A stretch of 64,000 nucleotides of DNA from Paracoccaceae bacterium (GCA_009842205.1 VYFX01000001.1:99201-163200), one strand, 5' to 3'. Positions 1-10,592 are shown, counted from the stretch's first letter. Notes: a model not told the origin generated them from the sequence alone. Translations and numbers: made by a program.

Positions 1-126
1 AACTTCCATTTCCAATTCGGAGATTTGAATTTTTTTTGTAAATTGCTAATGGAAATTGCCATAATCGAAATGTGGGGAAAATAAAGTAGGCTTTATACCC
101 CAAGGTTTAATATTGAAATGGGTTGA

Positions 127-1332
127 ATGTTACAAATGTGGGAAAGATGGTTTCGCTTTTACCTGAGGAAAGCCATCATACATGGTAAACTATCTGTGGA
201 ATTTCCCAACGGCGAATTTTTTGTGGTTGGTGAAGACAGTGCCGAACCAATCAAACTTAAAATCACCAACGAAAAAGCCCTGAAAAGCCTGTGCTTGAAT
301 CCCAGTTTGGCCTTGGGAGAAACTTACATGGATGAGGGGGTGACCATCGAAGGGGACGATTTGAAAGGTTTGGGGGAATTGGTGTTTGTCAATATAGCAA
401 ATCTGGAACATGCTCCCATCCCCAGATTCATCAACTTTTTCATGAGATGCATCCGTATTATCACGCAATTCAACAACCAGATCAGGGCCAAGAAAAACAT
501 TCAGCATCACTATGACCTGACAGATGAATTGTATATGTTATTCCTTGACAATGACAGACAATACAGCTGTGCTTATTTTACTTCTCAAGAAAACTCCCTG
601 GAGCAGGCTCAAATTGATAAAAAGGACCATATTGCGAAAAAACTCCTGATCGAACCAGGTATGGACATACTTGATATCGGCAGTGGTTGGGGAGGTTTGG
701 GTCTCACCCTGGCCAAGAATTATGGTGCAAGGGTCAAGGGGATTACCCTGTCAACCGAACAGCACAAGATTTCCAACCGAAGAGCCCGGGAAGAGGGTTT
801 GGCTGATCGGGTGGATTTTTCCTTGATGGATTATCGAGCGGTGAAAGACAAATTTGACAGAATCGTATCGGTAGGCATGTTTGAACATGTTGGTGTGCCT
901 CACTATCGCGAATATTTCAGTTCGGTTCGAAATTTGCTTAAAGAGGATGGCGTTGCCCTCCTGCATACGATTGGAAGATCAGGCCCACCGGCTGGAACCA
1001 ACCCTTGGTTGGCAAAATATATTTTCCCGGGTGGCTATGTACCAGCCCTTTCAGAAACGATGCAAGCCATTGAAAAGGAAGGGTTGATGGTCAATGACGT
1101 TGAATTTCTTCGATTGCACTATGCCGAGACCCTTGCCCACTGGTATACAAGGTTCATGAGTAACATCGATCGAATCAGGGACATTTATGATGAACGGTTT
1201 TGCCGAATGTGGAGATATTATCTTGTGATGTGTGAAATGTCATTCCGATATGGCGGATTGGCTGTTTTTCAAATCCAGTTGAGTCACAAAAACGATATTG
1301 TTCCCATAACCCGTGATTACCTTTACAAGTAA
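127..1332 (+). CDS. cfa: Cyclopropane-fatty-acyl-phospholipid synthase family protein
   Basis: A 401-residue SAM-dependent enzyme expected to add a methylene bridge to unsaturated acyl chains of membrane phospholipids, acting at the cytoplasmic face of the membrane. The N-terminal ~110 residues form the small lipid-side domain. The family hallmark NIQHHYDLTDELY starts near residue 124 and YSCAYF lies at 146-151. The SAM-binding loop DILDIGSGWGG is at 180-190, and MFEHVG, which carries a conserved catalytic-site Glu, is at 251-256. Length fits bacterial CFA synthases. The start is the first ATG; another in-frame ATG lies 9 bases downstream and cannot be excluded. The gene stands alone ahead of carB. 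The first 126 bases of the window are AT-rich and may hold its promoter. Some relatives are annotated only as methyltransferases, so the exact lipid substrate is inferred. Confidence 0.93.
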   Translation: MLQMWERWFRFYLRKAIIHGKLSVEFPNGEFFVVGEDSAEPIKLKITNEKALKSLCLNPSLALGETYMDEGVTIEGDDLKGLGELVFVNIANLEHAPIPRFINFFMRCIRIITQFNNQIRAKKNIQHHYDLTDELYMLFLDNDRQYSCAYFTSQENSLEQAQIDKKDHIAKKLLIEPGMDILDIGSGWGGLGLTLAKNYGARVKGITLSTEQHKISNRRAREEGLADRVDFSLMDYRAVKDKFDRIVSVGMFEHVGVPHYREYFSSVRNLLKEDGVALLHTIGRSGPPAGTNPWLAKYIFPGGYVPALSETMQAIEKEGLMVNDVEFLRLHYAETLAHWYTRFMSNIDRIRDIYDERFCRMWRYYLVMCEMSFRYGGLAVFQIQLSHKNDIVPITRDYLYK

Positions 1333-1421
1333 TCTTGGTTTTTTCTCCAATCATAATTAAATCCTGCCTGAACATGGTTGACTCCATGTGCTTTCCATAA
1401 TGCATATCACTCGGATACCTG

Positions 1422-4400
1422 ATGCCTAAAAGAACTGACATATCCTCAATCATGATTATCGGGGCAGGTCCAATTATCATAGGTCAGGCTTGCGAATTTG
1501 ACTATTCGGGTGCCCAAGCGTGCAAATCCTTGAAAGAGGAAGGATATCGAATTGTCCTGGTCAATTCCAATCCGGCGACAATCATGACTGACCCGGAAAT
1601 GGCCGATGCCACCTATATTGAACCCTTGACCAAGGAATTCCTTACAAAGATCATTACAAAAGAAAAGCCTGATGCGCTGCTTCCCACCATGGGTGGTCAA
1701 ACAGCATTGAACCTATCCCTGGAACTCTACAACAGCGGTGTTCTGGATGAACATGGGATTGAACTGATTGGAGCCAACCAAGAAGCAATCAACAAAGCAG
1801 AGGATCGGCATCTGTTTCGCAAGGCAATGGATAAAATCGGTCTGGAGAGTCCTAAATCCGAGATCGCCAACAGCATTGAAGAAGCCATGGCATCACTTGG
1901 TGAAATCGGCTTGCCGGCAATAATTCGACCAGCCTTTACCTTGGGTGGGACAGGAGGTGGCATTGCCTACAACAGGCGGGAATTTGAGGAAATCTGTCAA
2001 AATGGCCTCAATGCCTCACCAATCCACCAGATACTTATTGATGAAAGCCTTCTTGGTTGGAAAGAGTACGAAATGGAGGTCATCAGAGACAAAAAAGACA
2101 ATGCCATTATCATTTGCTCAATCGAGAATGTCGACCCGATGGGTATCCACACGGGCGATTCAATAACGGTTGCACCGGCCCTGACCCTGACGGACAAGGA
2201 ATACCAGCGAATGCGTAATGGCTCACTGGCCGTTTTACGTGAAATAGGTGTGGAAACCGGTGGATCAAACGTTCAATGGGCGGTAAACCCCAACACTGGC
2301 CGGATGGTAATTATCGAGATGAACCCCAGAGTTTCACGATCCTCGGCACTGGCATCAAAGGCGACGGGATTTCCCATAGCCAAGGTTGCTGCCAAATTGG
2401 CCGTGGGTTTTACACTTGATGAATTGACCAACGAAATAACGGGTGTTACCCCTGCCTCTTTTGAACCAACCATAGATTATGTAGTTACCAAAATCCCCCG
2501 ATTTTCCTTTGAAAAATTCCCTGAGGCAAATCCTGAATTAAACACAGCCATGAAATCGGTCGGTGAAGTCATGGCCATTGGAAGAACTTTCCATGAGAGT
2601 GTCCAGAAGGCACTGGTCGGTCTCGAAATCGGCTTGAACGGATTTGATGAAATTGACATTGCAGGGATTTCCTCACATGCAGCCATAAATCAAAAACCCG
2701 ATGATGAAGATATTGTATCAGCACTTTCCAAATTTTCCCCTGACAGGCTGTTGACAATAGCTCAAGCCATGCGGCATGGCTTTACAGATGAGAGAATTAA
2801 CCAGATCACCCAGTATGATCCCTGGTTCCTTGGTCGTATTAGGGAGATAATCGAAGCAGAATTAGAACTTCAAAGCATGCAAACGCTTAAAAGCAGACAA
2901 CACTTCTTGAACTTGAAGATGATGGGGTTCTCTGATGCCCGCATTGCCCATCTTCTGGGTCAGGATGTTGCAACGGTTCGCAAGAAACGACATAAGGAGG
3001 GGATACATCCTGTTTTCAAGAGAATTGATACTTGTGCTGCGGAGTTCGAATCCCAAACGCCCTATCTCTATTCCACTTATGAAGTCGATATGTTTGATGA
3101 GCCGGAATGCGAAAGCAGGCCTACAGATAAGTCAAAAATTGTTGTTCTTGGCGGTGGCCCCAACCGAATTGGCCAGGGTATAGAATTTGATTATTGCTGC
3201 TGTCATGCCTGTATGGCGCTTGGCAAAGCCGGTTATGAAACCATCATGATCAATTGCAATCCAGAAACGGTGTCGACAGATTATGATACATCGGAGCGCT
3301 TGTATTTTGAACCCTTGAGGCTGGAACATGTGCAGGAAATTCTGATCAAGGAGAGCCAGAACGGTAAAATAGAGGGTGTTATCGTTCAGTTGGGTGGCCA
3401 GACCCCCCTGAAACTAGCCAATGATTTGGAAAAAGCTGGATTCCCGATACTTGGAACTTCTCCAAAAGCCATTGACCGGGCTGAAGACAGGGAACAGTTC
3501 AAAAACCTGCTTCAGGATCTGGGGCTTACCCAACCCGACAATGGTACGGCCTTCGGTCTTCAGCAGGCTCGCGAAATCGCTACCAGGATCGGCTATCCGG
3601 TCGTCATCAGGCCTTCCTATGTGCTGGGGGGTAGAGCAATGGAGATTGTTGGCAGTACGGAGCAACTTGAAGCCTACATGCAACAGGCAATAATTGCCTC
3701 GGGCAATAACCCCGTATTGATCGACAAGTTTCTTCCCGATGCCATAGAAGTTGATGTAGATGCCATTGCCGATGAAGAAAATGTATATATCGCCGGCATA
3801 ATGGAACACATTGAATTGGCCGGTATTCATTCCGGAGACAGCGCCTGTTCCCTCCCTCCGCATACATTGGATAAGGAAACCATAGACAAACTCAAGGATC
3901 AAACAGAATGCCTGGCATTTGCCTTGAATGTAAAGGGGCTCATGAATGTCCAATATGCCGTTCAGGGAAAGAACATTTTCGTATTGGAAGTTAATCCAAG
4001 GGCCTCACGAACAGTTCCCTTTGTTGCCAAGGTTATTGGAAAACCAGTTGCATCAATTGCAGCTAGGGTCATGGCTGGCGAGAAGCTTCCGACTTTTGAC
4101 CTGGATATTCCGGAAAATGGTCATTTTGCAGTCAAGGAAGCGGTATTTCCCTTCAAGCGATTTCCAGGTGTTGATGGCCTTCTTGGCCCGGAAATGAAAT
4201 CAACAGGTGAAGTCATGGGTCTGGATGACAATTTTCCAAGTGCCTATTTCAAGGCTCAGCTGAGTGCCGGCAACAATATCGACCCATCTGGCAAGGTATT
4301 TATCTCGATCAAGGATTCCGATAAAACAGAAATGTTCCTCAAGACCGCCAAAACCCTTGTAGAACTAGGATACAGCGTGATTGCAACCAAGGGCACAGCT

Positions 4401-4679
4401 GCCTTTTTTCAGACCAATGGAATCATCTGCGAAAGGGTCAAGAAAGTTTACGAGGGCAAGCCCAACATACTTGACCTGATGAAGGATGAACAGGTTGTAC
4501 TGATAATGAATACCACTGACAGCATCAGAACCATCAGGGACAGCAAGACAATCAGGACCGAAGCCATTGCCGATGGCATTCCCTACTATACGACAGCATC
4601 AGCTTCCTATTCCCTTTCCCTGGCTTTGAATGCCCAAAGGAGAAGTAAAATGGAAGTCCGCCCGATTCAGGGATTTTAA
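1422..4679 (+). CDS. carB: Carbamoyl-phosphate synthase large subunit
   Basis: A 1085-residue cytosolic enzyme that makes carbamoyl phosphate from bicarbonate, ATP and glutamine-derived ammonia for arginine and pyrimidine synthesis. It shows the expected internal duplication. The first half opens with [20 protein letters not shown] (residue 11) and the second with [18 protein letters not shown] (about residue 573). Each half is a biotin-carboxylase-like plus ATP-grasp unit, with signatures such as [12 protein letters not shown] in the first and [14 protein letters not shown] in the second. The C-terminal ~140 residues match the MGS-like allosteric domain. Length is normal. The partner subunit gene carA is not in the window, so the small subunit must be encoded elsewhere. 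A short inverted repeat (ACATGG/CCATGT) lies about 45 bases upstream of the start; its role is unknown. Confidence 0.98.
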   Translation: MPKRTDISSIMIIGAGPIIIGQACEFDYSGAQACKSLKEEGYRIVLVNSNPATIMTDPEMADATYIEPLTKEFLTKIITKEKPDALLPTMGGQTALNLSLELYNSGVLDEHGIELIGANQEAINKAEDRHLFRKAMDKIGLESPKSEIANSIEEAMASLGEIGLPAIIRPAFTLGGTGGGIAYNRREFEEICQNGLNASPIHQILIDESLLGWKEYEMEVIRDKKDNAIIICSIENVDPMGIHTGDSITVAPALTLTDKEYQRMRNGSLAVLREIGVETGGSNVQWAVNPNTGRMVIIEMNPRVSRSSALASKATGFPIAKVAAKLAVGFTLDELTNEITGVTPASFEPTIDYVVTKIPRFSFEKFPEANPELNTAMKSVGEVMAIGRTFHESVQKALVGLEIGLNGFDEIDIAGISSHAAINQKPDDEDIVSALSKFSPDRLLTIAQAMRHGFTDERINQITQYDPWFLGRIREIIEAELELQSMQTLKSRQHFLNLKMMGFSDARIAHLLGQDVATVRKKRHKEGIHPVFKRIDTCAAEFESQTPYLYSTYEVDMFDEPECESRPTDKSKIVVLGGGPNRIGQGIEFDYCCCHACMALGKAGYETIMINCNPETVSTDYDTSERLYFEPLRLEHVQEILIKESQNGKIEGVIVQLGGQTPLKLANDLEKAGFPILGTSPKAIDRAEDREQFKNLLQDLGLTQPDNGTAFGLQQAREIATRIGYPVVIRPSYVLGGRAMEIVGSTEQLEAYMQQAIIASGNNPVLIDKFLPDAIEVDVDAIADEENVYIAGIMEHIELAGIHSGDSACSLPPHTLDKETIDKLKDQTECLAFALNVKGLMNVQYAVQGKNIFVLEVNPRASRTVPFVAKVIGKPVASIAARVMAGEKLPTFDLDIPENGHFAVKEAVFPFKRFPGVDGLLGPEMKSTGEVMGLDDNFPSAYFKAQLSAGNNIDPSGKVFISIKDSDKTEMFLKTAKTLVELGYSVIATKGTAAFFQTNGIICERVKKVYEGKPNILDLMKDEQVVLIMNTTDSIRTIRDSKTIRTEAIADGIPYYTTASASYSLSLALNAQRRSKMEVRPIQGF

Positions 4680-4696
4680 TTCAATAAGGCTGGTAG

Positions 4697-5665
4697 TTAA
4701 ACCACCCTATTGGGAGGATTGCCGTCGGTAAAATAGGTCTTGAGATTATCTATGACCATCATCCCCATATCCTCTCTGACTGCCAAAACGGACGTTCCAA
4801 GGTGAGGTAGCAAGACAACATTTTCCATAGCCTTTAATTCATCTGGAACTTCCGGTTCGAATTCGTAGACATCAAGACCGGCACCAGCAATTTGATTGGT
4901 TGACAAGGACTCAATCAGGGCTTGTTCGTCCACCACATCCCCTCGTGATATATTGATGAATATCCCATCCTCGCGCATTGCAGAAAGAAGACTTCGATCA
5001 ATTAGATGATAGGATTCCGGACCGCTTCGAACTGCAACCACCACAAAATTTGCCTTAGCAACAACTTCTTCTGCCGAATCCAATTGGGTAGCTTCCACTC
5101 CAGGATCAGCAACCCTTGAACGATTGAAAAATATGACCTTCATGTCAAAACCGGCCTGACACCTTTTGGCAATGGCCTTGCCAATCCTTCCCATGCCGAT
5201 TATACCGAGTGTTTGACCTGTTACATGGGTTCCAAGCATTTCAGTTGGCTTCCAGCCAGTCCATTGGTTGGCTCTGACGATCCTGTCGCCTTCAACCGTA
5301 CGTCTTGCGGTCATCAAGATTAGGGACAGGGCAATATCTGCTGTGGCATCGGTTACAGCCCCGGGAGTATTGGTTACTGTCACTCCGCTATCTTTTGCAG
5401 CAGAAACCTCAATATGGTTATAACCAGCACCAAAATTGGCCAGTATCTTACAACGCAGGTTATTCACTTTGGGGAAGACACCTGCATTAAAGTCATCACC
5501 CAAGGTAGGTACTACCGCATCATATTCTTCCAGACTTCGAATCGCTTCTTCCTCAGTCATTGGTATTGCCGAATCCCTGATCGTGAGGTCGAAAAGTTTG
5601 TCAGCCTCAGCCATGACATTGTCCGGCAGGATTCTGGTAAACAAAACTCTAGACTTGGACATCAA
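4697..5665 (-). CDS. D-2-hydroxyacid dehydrogenase (glyoxylate/hydroxypyruvate reductase type)
   Basis: A 322-residue NAD(P)-dependent dehydrogenase. The Rossmann nucleotide-binding loop GMGRIG is at 157-162. The catalytic triad of the family is visible: Arg241 in NISRGDVVDE, Glu270 in the DVYEFEP segment, and His288 in LLPHLGTS. The substrate is probably a small 2-hydroxy acid such as glycerate or glycolate; sequence alone does not decide which. It is the last gene of a tight minus-strand operon. Its ATG overlaps the csaA stop codon by 4 bases (ATGA), which suggests translational coupling. Two Met codons stand in tandem at the start. It converges on carB with a gap of only 17 bases. Confidence 0.9.
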   Translation of the reverse strand: MMSKSRVLFTRILPDNVMAEADKLFDLTIRDSAIPMTEEEAIRSLEEYDAVVPTLGDDFNAGVFPKVNNLRCKILANFGAGYNHIEVSAAKDSGVTVTNTPGAVTDATADIALSLILMTARRTVEGDRIVRANQWTGWKPTEMLGTHVTGQTLGIIGMGRIGKAIAKRCQAGFDMKVIFFNRSRVADPGVEATQLDSAEEVVAKANFVVVAVRSGPESYHLIDRSLLSAMREDGIFINISRGDVVDEQALIESLSTNQIAGAGLDVYEFEPEVPDELKAMENVVLLPHLGTSVLAVREDMGMMVIDNLKTYFTDGNPPNRVV

Positions 5666-6000
5666 TACATCCTCCCTCCGTTGGCGACAGTCTTGTCGGG
5701 TGAAATAAGTACCACTTCATTATTTTCATCCGGTACACCAAGAACAAGTACTTCAGACATGAACCTCCCTATCTGTCTTGGTGGGAAATTGACAACTGCA
5801 AGCACCTTTTTTCCAATCAGGTCGTCAAGGGTATAATTGGCAGTGATCTGTGCTGAACTCTTCTTTAGGCCTATGTCGTTCCCCAAGTCAACCCAAAGCT
5901 TATAGGCAGGTTTTCTTGCCTCGGGATATGGTTCAGCCCTTTCAATTTGCCCCACGCGTATATCCACTTTCAAAAAATCATCAAACTTGATTTCAGCCAT
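5662..6000 (-). CDS. csaA: CsaA-like tRNA-binding domain protein
   Basis: A 112-residue stand-alone OB-fold protein of the type also fused to methionyl-tRNA synthetases. The conserved pattern FLKVDIRVGQI occurs near residue 9. The following segment, with YKLWVDLG, SSAQITANY and VNFPPRQIG, is characteristic of CsaA. CsaA is known as a dimeric tRNA-binding protein with reported chaperone-like or export-related effects in Bacillus; its role in alphaproteobacteria is not settled. The start overlaps the 3' end of proC by 8 bases and the stop overlaps the next gene by 4, so the three genes are almost certainly co-translated. Confidence 0.9.
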   Translation of the reverse strand: MAEIKFDDFLKVDIRVGQIERAEPYPEARKPAYKLWVDLGNDIGLKKSSAQITANYTLDDLIGKKVLAVVNFPPRQIGRFMSEVLVLGVPDENNEVVLISPDKTVANGGRMY

Positions 6001-6796
6001 TACCTAATTCCCTGCTTCTCTTGACGGCAGCCCCAATGGTTCGAGCAATGAGCTGCTCCAAACCGTTTTCCTTGTTCATCAAATATTTAAGACCTGCTTC
6101 CGTGGTACCTTTAGGCGAAGTAACATTTATTCGCAACTGGGAAGGTGGATCATTGGACTGTCTGGCAAGTTCACCTGCCCCAATTACAGTCGAGATCACC
6201 AATTTTTCAGCGACATCCCCATCTAACCCCTCTTCAACGGCAGCCTTGGTCATTGTTTCAATCAAATTAAAAACATAGGCAGGACCCGAACCCGAAACGC
6301 CAGTTACCACATCTAGAAGATCTTCATTGTCAAGCCTTACAGTGTCACCTACGGCTGACAACAACAATTCTGCCTTTTGCAAATCCTCTGATCTGACATT
6401 ACCATTGCCAACAAGGGCAGAAATACCCTTGCCAATTGCAGCAGGTGTATTCGGCATGGCCCTTACGACTGGTATATGGTTCCCCAAAATGCTTTCGAAT
6501 TTTTGAAACCTCGTCCCGGCAACAATGGATACGAAAATGGTCTTTCGGTAGCCCAAATGGCAAATTTGTCCAAGAGCCTCATCAATCAACTGGGGTTTGA
6601 CGGCCAGTACACAATAATCGGGTTCGAAATCATCAAGCGTGGGATTCAATGATATGTTTTGAGACTTGAGCCAATTGCTCGGAAATGGTTCAATAATCCG
6701 GATAGAGTCCTTGGGAAGTCCTCTATCCAGCCATCCGTCTAGAAGAGCTGATCCCATCTTTCCACAACCAACCAAAAGGAGCGATTTTATATCCAT
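5993..6796 (-). CDS. proC: Pyrroline-5-carboxylate reductase
   Basis: A 267-residue cytosolic enzyme catalysing the last step of proline synthesis, reduction of 1-pyrroline-5-carboxylate with NAD(P)H. The N-terminal Rossmann motif is VGCGKMGSALLDGW. The substrate-side signatures VVRAMPNTPAAIGKG and TGVSGSGPAYVF follow, along with the C-terminal helix bundle pattern NVTSPKGTTEAGL. Length is typical. The gene starts 18 bases after the YbjN-family gene and overlaps csaA at its end, so it sits inside the ybjN-proC-csaA-dehydrogenase operon, an arrangement often seen in alphaproteobacteria. Confidence 0.97.
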   Translation of the reverse strand: MDIKSLLLVGCGKMGSALLDGWLDRGLPKDSIRIIEPFPSNWLKSQNISLNPTLDDFEPDYCVLAVKPQLIDEALGQICHLGYRKTIFVSIVAGTRFQKFESILGNHIPVVRAMPNTPAAIGKGISALVGNGNVRSEDLQKAELLLSAVGDTVRLDNEDLLDVVTGVSGSGPAYVFNLIETMTKAAVEEGLDGDVAEKLVISTVIGAGELARQSNDPPSQLRINVTSPKGTTEAGLKYLMNKENGLEQLIARTIGAAVKRSRELGNG

Positions 6797-6814
6797 GGGA
6801 AAACGGTCTCCCTA

Positions 6815-7318
6815 TCAAGCATTACCCTGAATGTCTGATATGACAATATCCAGAGCTTCGTTTGATCCAGCCTTGCCAAAATTGACCAATTGGAATGAAG
6901 GATAATACGTTTCACAATTTTGTACGGCTTCATTGAGAATAATATTGAGATGTTTCCAATTTAGGTCATTCCTTTCCACCAGCATGATGCTGTTGCGAAA
7001 TACGACAACCCCTTCATCATGATCAATCGTAAATGCACCTTCAGCACATCGTTGATTAATCCTGTTGATCAATTGATACAAGTCCAATTCCCGACCTTCT
7101 CTGGGATTAAGATCAAAACTGCACGTAAGTCTGATGGTCTTCTCGATATGCGAAACGGACAAGGTAATCGAAAGTATCCTCCAGGAACTTTCGATATGCA
7201 TAAGCATCAAATCCTCATCCAAACGGTTAAAGCTCCACCTGTTTGCCTTGGCCAGCGACTCAAGGGAACTGAACGGGTGATGATTTTGGTGATATAATTC
7301 TGTGATGAACTCTGCCAT
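6815..7318 (-). CDS. YbjN domain-containing protein
   Basis: A 167-residue soluble protein matching the YbjN/DUF1790 pattern, an alpha/beta fold related to type III secretion chaperones. The N-terminal helix is followed by strand-rich text with the ESSWRILS, ELYDLYQLINRIN-like and GVVVFRNSIML elements seen in alphaproteobacterial members. No catalytic motif is visible and the molecular function is unknown; in Escherichia coli YbjN has been linked to motility and stress phenotypes. As first gene of the proC operon it is a conserved neighbour in this class. The 177 bases between it and ubiK are AT-rich and likely hold the operon promoter. Confidence 0.78.
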   Translation of the reverse strand: MAEFITELYHQNHHPFSSLESLAKANRWSFNRLDEDLMLMHIESSWRILSITLSVSHIEKTIRLTCSFDLNPREGRELDLYQLINRINQRCAEGAFTIDHDEGVVVFRNSIMLVERNDLNWKHLNIILNEAVQNCETYYPSFQLVNFGKAGSNEALDIVISDIQGNA

Positions 7319-7495
7319 TTATACTGCTCGACGATTTTCTTCGCCAGGGATTTTTTGTTTTTGTATCCTGGCTTGGTTATAAAATTATTTTTGTTTCAGT
7401 TAATCATATCCATCCTTATTGTAAAGGAAACAAATAACAAATTGTTGGAGAATTGCCTGATCCAAGGTTTCAACTTTTTCCAGTAAAAATTTATC

Positions 7496-7750
7496 CTATT
7501 TTTTGGCCGTTATCTTTCCTTCCAGTTCCGTCAATTTTTCTTTTAGTTCAAGGTTTTCTTCCCTAGCCTTTATGGCCATAAGTCGAACGGCCTCAAATTC
7601 TTCCCTGCTGACCAACCCTTGTCTGGCCATTACTCTTTCCACCAAACTGCTCACTGCCGTTTCAAATTCCTTAGTTGCATCCTGTGCCACACCTGCGGCA
7701 TTTGTCATAAGTTTGGCAAAATCCTCAAAAATACTTTTTCTTGATTGCAT
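7496..7750 (-). CDS. ubiK: Ubiquinone biosynthesis accessory factor UbiK (BMFP family)
   Basis: An 84-residue protein of the BMFP/YqiC family. The N-terminal half is an amphipathic membrane-associating helix (FEDFAKLMTNAAGVA). The C-terminal half is a coiled coil with the family pattern VSREEFEAVRLMAIKAREEN. UbiK helps the UbiJ-associated ubiquinone hydroxylation complex under aerobic conditions. In alphaproteobacteria it regularly lies beside lgt, as here, where lgt is divergent 136 bases away. The region between the two starts should contain both promoters. Confidence 0.85.
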   Translation of the reverse strand: MQSRKSIFEDFAKLMTNAAGVAQDATKEFETAVSSLVERVMARQGLVSREEFEAVRLMAIKAREENLELKEKLTELEGKITAKK

Positions 7751-7886
7751 ATACTTTCCCTCTTTCTGTTCAAATTAACCCGAGTTTACTGATAATATCC
7801 CTTTGGTGAAATTTAATCAAATGGAATTTACCAAACATTTAGAGGCAAATTTATAAACTAAAACCGCACCCCGAAAATATTCCAGA

Positions 7887-8795
7887 ATGACACCCACAAT
7901 CATCTTACCATACATTAGTCCCGATCTATTTTCAATTGAATTGTACGGATTGAACCTGGCAATTCGCTGGTACGCCCTTTCCTATATCATCGGTTTTCTC
8001 ATTGGGTGGCGTTGGTTCATAATATTCATGAAAAAGCCAGCCCTTTGGTCAAACGACAAACCACCTCTTACACCTGAACAACCCGAACAATTGCTGACAT
8101 GGATCATTATCGGTGTCATCATTGGAGGTCGGCTGGGGTATGTTGTTTTCTACAGGCTGGGATTTTTCCTGGAAAATCCATTGGAGATATTCAAAGTATG
8201 GACGGGTGGAATGTCCTTTCACGGGGCTTTTGCGGGGCTAATCATTGCCACCATTTTGTATTGTAAAAGAACAAATTCCCCTCTCGGCAGTGTTTCCGAT
8301 ACGATTTCCATTACGGTTACCCCGGGTCTCTTTCTGGGAAGGGTGGCTAATTTCATCAATATGGAACTTTATGGCAGGCCAACCGATATTAGTTGGGGGG
8401 TGGTTTATCCTGGCGGACCGGCAGCGATTTGCCCGGATACATGGCTAGGTATCTGTTCCCGACATCCTTCCCAGCTTTATGAGGCTTTGCTAGAGGGTTT
8501 GCTGCTTTGTTTCCTGCTGTCCTATCTCGTATACAGAAGGGGTTATTTCAAAGTTCCCTGGAGAATTTCGGGCTTGTTTTTCCTGGGCTACGGCTTGGTC
8601 AGAATATTTGTCGAATACTTCCGGGAACCTGATCCCCAGTTTATTTCAGGTGACAATCCCCTCGGTTATATCATTCAAATTTCGGACTGGATGGGTTTTA
8701 CCATGGGTCAATTACTCAGTCTTCCTATGGTAATCGTGGGTCTTTGGTTAATTTTCCATACCCGAAAGGGAAATGATGCATCCATTGAAAAATAA
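7887..8795 (+). CDS. lgt: Prolipoprotein diacylglyceryl transferase
   Basis: A 302-residue inner-membrane enzyme that transfers diacylglycerol from phosphatidylglycerol to the lipobox cysteine of prolipoproteins, the first step of lipoprotein maturation. About seven hydrophobic segments are visible. The Lgt signature is present as GRVANFINMELYGRP followed by RHPSQLYEALLEG, and the essential His lies in GGMSFHGAFAG. Length is normal. It leads the lgt-midA-pgeF cluster; its last 23 bases overlap the next gene. Confidence 0.97.
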   Translation: MTPTIILPYISPDLFSIELYGLNLAIRWYALSYIIGFLIGWRWFIIFMKKPALWSNDKPPLTPEQPEQLLTWIIIGVIIGGRLGYVVFYRLGFFLENPLEIFKVWTGGMSFHGAFAGLIIATILYCKRTNSPLGSVSDTISITVTPGLFLGRVANFINMELYGRPTDISWGVVYPGGPAAICPDTWLGICSRHPSQLYEALLEGLLLCFLLSYLVYRRGYFKVPWRISGLFFLGYGLVRIFVEYFREPDPQFISGDNPLGYIIQISDWMGFTMGQLLSLPMVIVGLWLIFHTRKGNDASIEK

Positions 8796-9837
8796 AATTT
8801 TGAAGGAAATCGACTCCAGGGGACCAATCAGAATAGACAGGTACATGGAAATGGCCCTCTTCGACAAGGAACTTGGTTATTACAACAGGGCTAATCCCAT
8901 AGGAAGCAAGGGTGCATTCATAACGGCACCTGAAATAACACAGGTCTTTGGTGAGTTGATTGGTCTCTTCATGGCACAGTATTGGATTGATTGCGGGCAA
9001 TTCAAACCTGTTACACTGTTGGAACTTGGTCCTGGCAAGGGAACCCTGATGTCAGATCTACTCCGAAGTTCCCGAATTGTTCCCGGCTATCTTGATTCCT
9101 GCAATTTGTGTCTGTTGGAAAAAAGCCACTCGCTCAAAGAGCAGCAAATGAAAAATTTGCAAGATGCCAACCCCGCTTGGCTGGATTCATTGGATGAACT
9201 TCCTGATCAACCAGTTTTCGCATTGGCCAATGAATTCTTTGACGCCTTGCCAATCAGACAATTCTTGAGGGGCAAACAATATTGGCAAGAACGATTGGTT
9301 GGAAAGTCAGGGGATAGTTTGCAATTTGAATTATCCCCGGAATTCGAATTCAAGCCTTTGGAGGCAAGATTAAAGGATACAAGTGAGGGAAATATTGTCG
9401 AAGTCAGACCGGGTGCTCGTGATTTTATCCAGGGTATTCTTGATAAGATAAAAAAACATGGGGGTATATTCTTGATTATCGATTATGGAGCAAGCCAATC
9501 ACTTGGTGATACCTTCCAAGCCCTGGAAGCGAACCAATACGCTGATCCGCTGGCAAATCCTGGCTCAGCCGATTTGACTTCACATGTCGATTTTGGTGCA
9601 CTTGTAAAAGATATTGAGGGCGTTTCGGTTTCTCCCCTATTGGGTCAGGGAAAATTTTTGCAAAATCTAGGTATCCTTCAAAGATCCCAAATTCTTACCA
9701 AAAACCTTACGGGAGAAGAGCTGGAGACACACCGAAAAGCTATTGACAGGTTAATCTCACCACATCAAATGGGTGACCTCTTCAAGGTCATGGCAATCTA
9801 TGCAAACAGGCAACCTGTACCACAGGGACTTCACTAA
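8773..9837 (+). CDS. MidA/NDUFAF7-family SAM-dependent methyltransferase
   Basis: A 354-residue protein of the DUF185/MidA family. The SAM-binding region reads TLLELGPGKGTLMSDLLR, and the family-specific ALANEFFDALPIRQF and IIDYGA segments follow. The mitochondrial relative NDUFAF7 methylates an arginine of a complex I subunit; the bacterial substrate is not established. It overlaps lgt by 23 bases and ends in a TAATG junction with pgeF, so the three genes form a translationally coupled operon. Two ATG codons stand in tandem at the start, and either could be used. Confidence 0.9.
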   Translation: MMHPLKNKILKEIDSRGPIRIDRYMEMALFDKELGYYNRANPIGSKGAFITAPEITQVFGELIGLFMAQYWIDCGQFKPVTLLELGPGKGTLMSDLLRSSRIVPGYLDSCNLCLLEKSHSLKEQQMKNLQDANPAWLDSLDELPDQPVFALANEFFDALPIRQFLRGKQYWQERLVGKSGDSLQFELSPEFEFKPLEARLKDTSEGNIVEVRPGARDFIQGILDKIKKHGGIFLIIDYGASQSLGDTFQALEANQYADPLANPGSADLTSHVDFGALVKDIEGVSVSPLLGQGKFLQNLGILQRSQILTKNLTGEELETHRKAIDRLISPHQMGDLFKVMAIYANRQPVPQGLH

Positions 9838-10592
9838 TGTCACCCCATTATATTACCTCAAAATTGCTTGAACCGAAAAGGCATGGCTTCTTCACCAGAA
9901 AGAACGGGTTTTCCAAAAACCCATTCCAAAGCTTGAATTGCGGTCTAAATTCACACGATGACAAAGCCAGGGTTGTCAAGAATAGACACTTGATAGAAAA
10001 AACATTGGGAATTGAGCAAGGAAACCTGGTATTTCTAAACCAAAAGCACACCTCCAGAATGGTTGTTCTGGAAAGCAACAGCGCGCCAACCTTCGAAGCC
10101 GATGGAATGGTAACTCAACAAAAAGGGCTAGGGCTTGCCATGTTGACTGCAGATTGCCAACCGATATTTTTTCTGGACCCCAGAAACGGAATAACCGGTG
10201 CCATCCATGCCGGTTGGAAGGGAACCCTCAAGGGAGTTATAAGAAATGCCATCAGGGAAATGATATCCCTGGGATCTGATGTTAAAGACATTCGGGTTGT
10301 TGTCGGACCTTCTATCAGTAAGGCAAACTATGAATTCGGCAAGGATCTGAGGGATGAGTTTGTGGACAATATCCCTGCTAGTGAAAGGTGTTTTTCTCAA
10401 ATTTCCGACCAAAAATATCTTTTTGATTTGATGGGGTTAAGCCGCATTCTGTTACTCAAGGAAGGTATAAAACAAGTTGAATTTATTGACTTATGTACTT
10501 ATCAGAATGAGTCGTGGTTCTTTTCCTGTCGAAGGAGTTTCCACCGGAATGAACCCGGTTTCGGATTAAACGCATCAGTAATTGTAACTTGA
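9837..10592 (+). CDS. pgeF: Peptidoglycan editing factor PgeF (YfiH/laccase-domain family)
   Basis: A 251-residue protein of the multicopper-polyphenol-oxidase-like YfiH family. E. coli PgeF is an amidase that removes L-Ser misincorporated in place of L-Ala in muropeptides. The predicted metal-binding triad is His71 (NQKHTSR), Cys107 (TADCQPI) and His124 (GAIHAGWKG). The long GAIHAGWKGTLKGV stretch is the best-conserved family element. It starts on the last base of the midA-like stop codon (TAATG). Length is normal. Confidence 0.94.
   Translation: MSPHYITSKLLEPKRHGFFTRKNGFSKNPFQSLNCGLNSHDDKARVVKNRHLIEKTLGIEQGNLVFLNQKHTSRMVVLESNSAPTFEADGMVTQQKGLGLAMLTADCQPIFFLDPRNGITGAIHAGWKGTLKGVIRNAIREMISLGSDVKDIRVVVGPSISKANYEFGKDLRDEFVDNIPASERCFSQISDQKYLFDLMGLSRILLLKEGIKQVEFIDLCTYQNESWFFSCRRSFHRNEPGFGLNASVIVT

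Noticed and set aside
3030..3060. GTTCGAATCCC, resembling a tRNA T-arm
   Set aside because: It lies inside carB in a conserved coding stretch and no acceptor or anticodon stem pairs around it.
3414..3953. A 179-codon open frame antisense to carB
   Set aside because: Complementary to conserved ATP-grasp coding sequence; no recognisable protein features.
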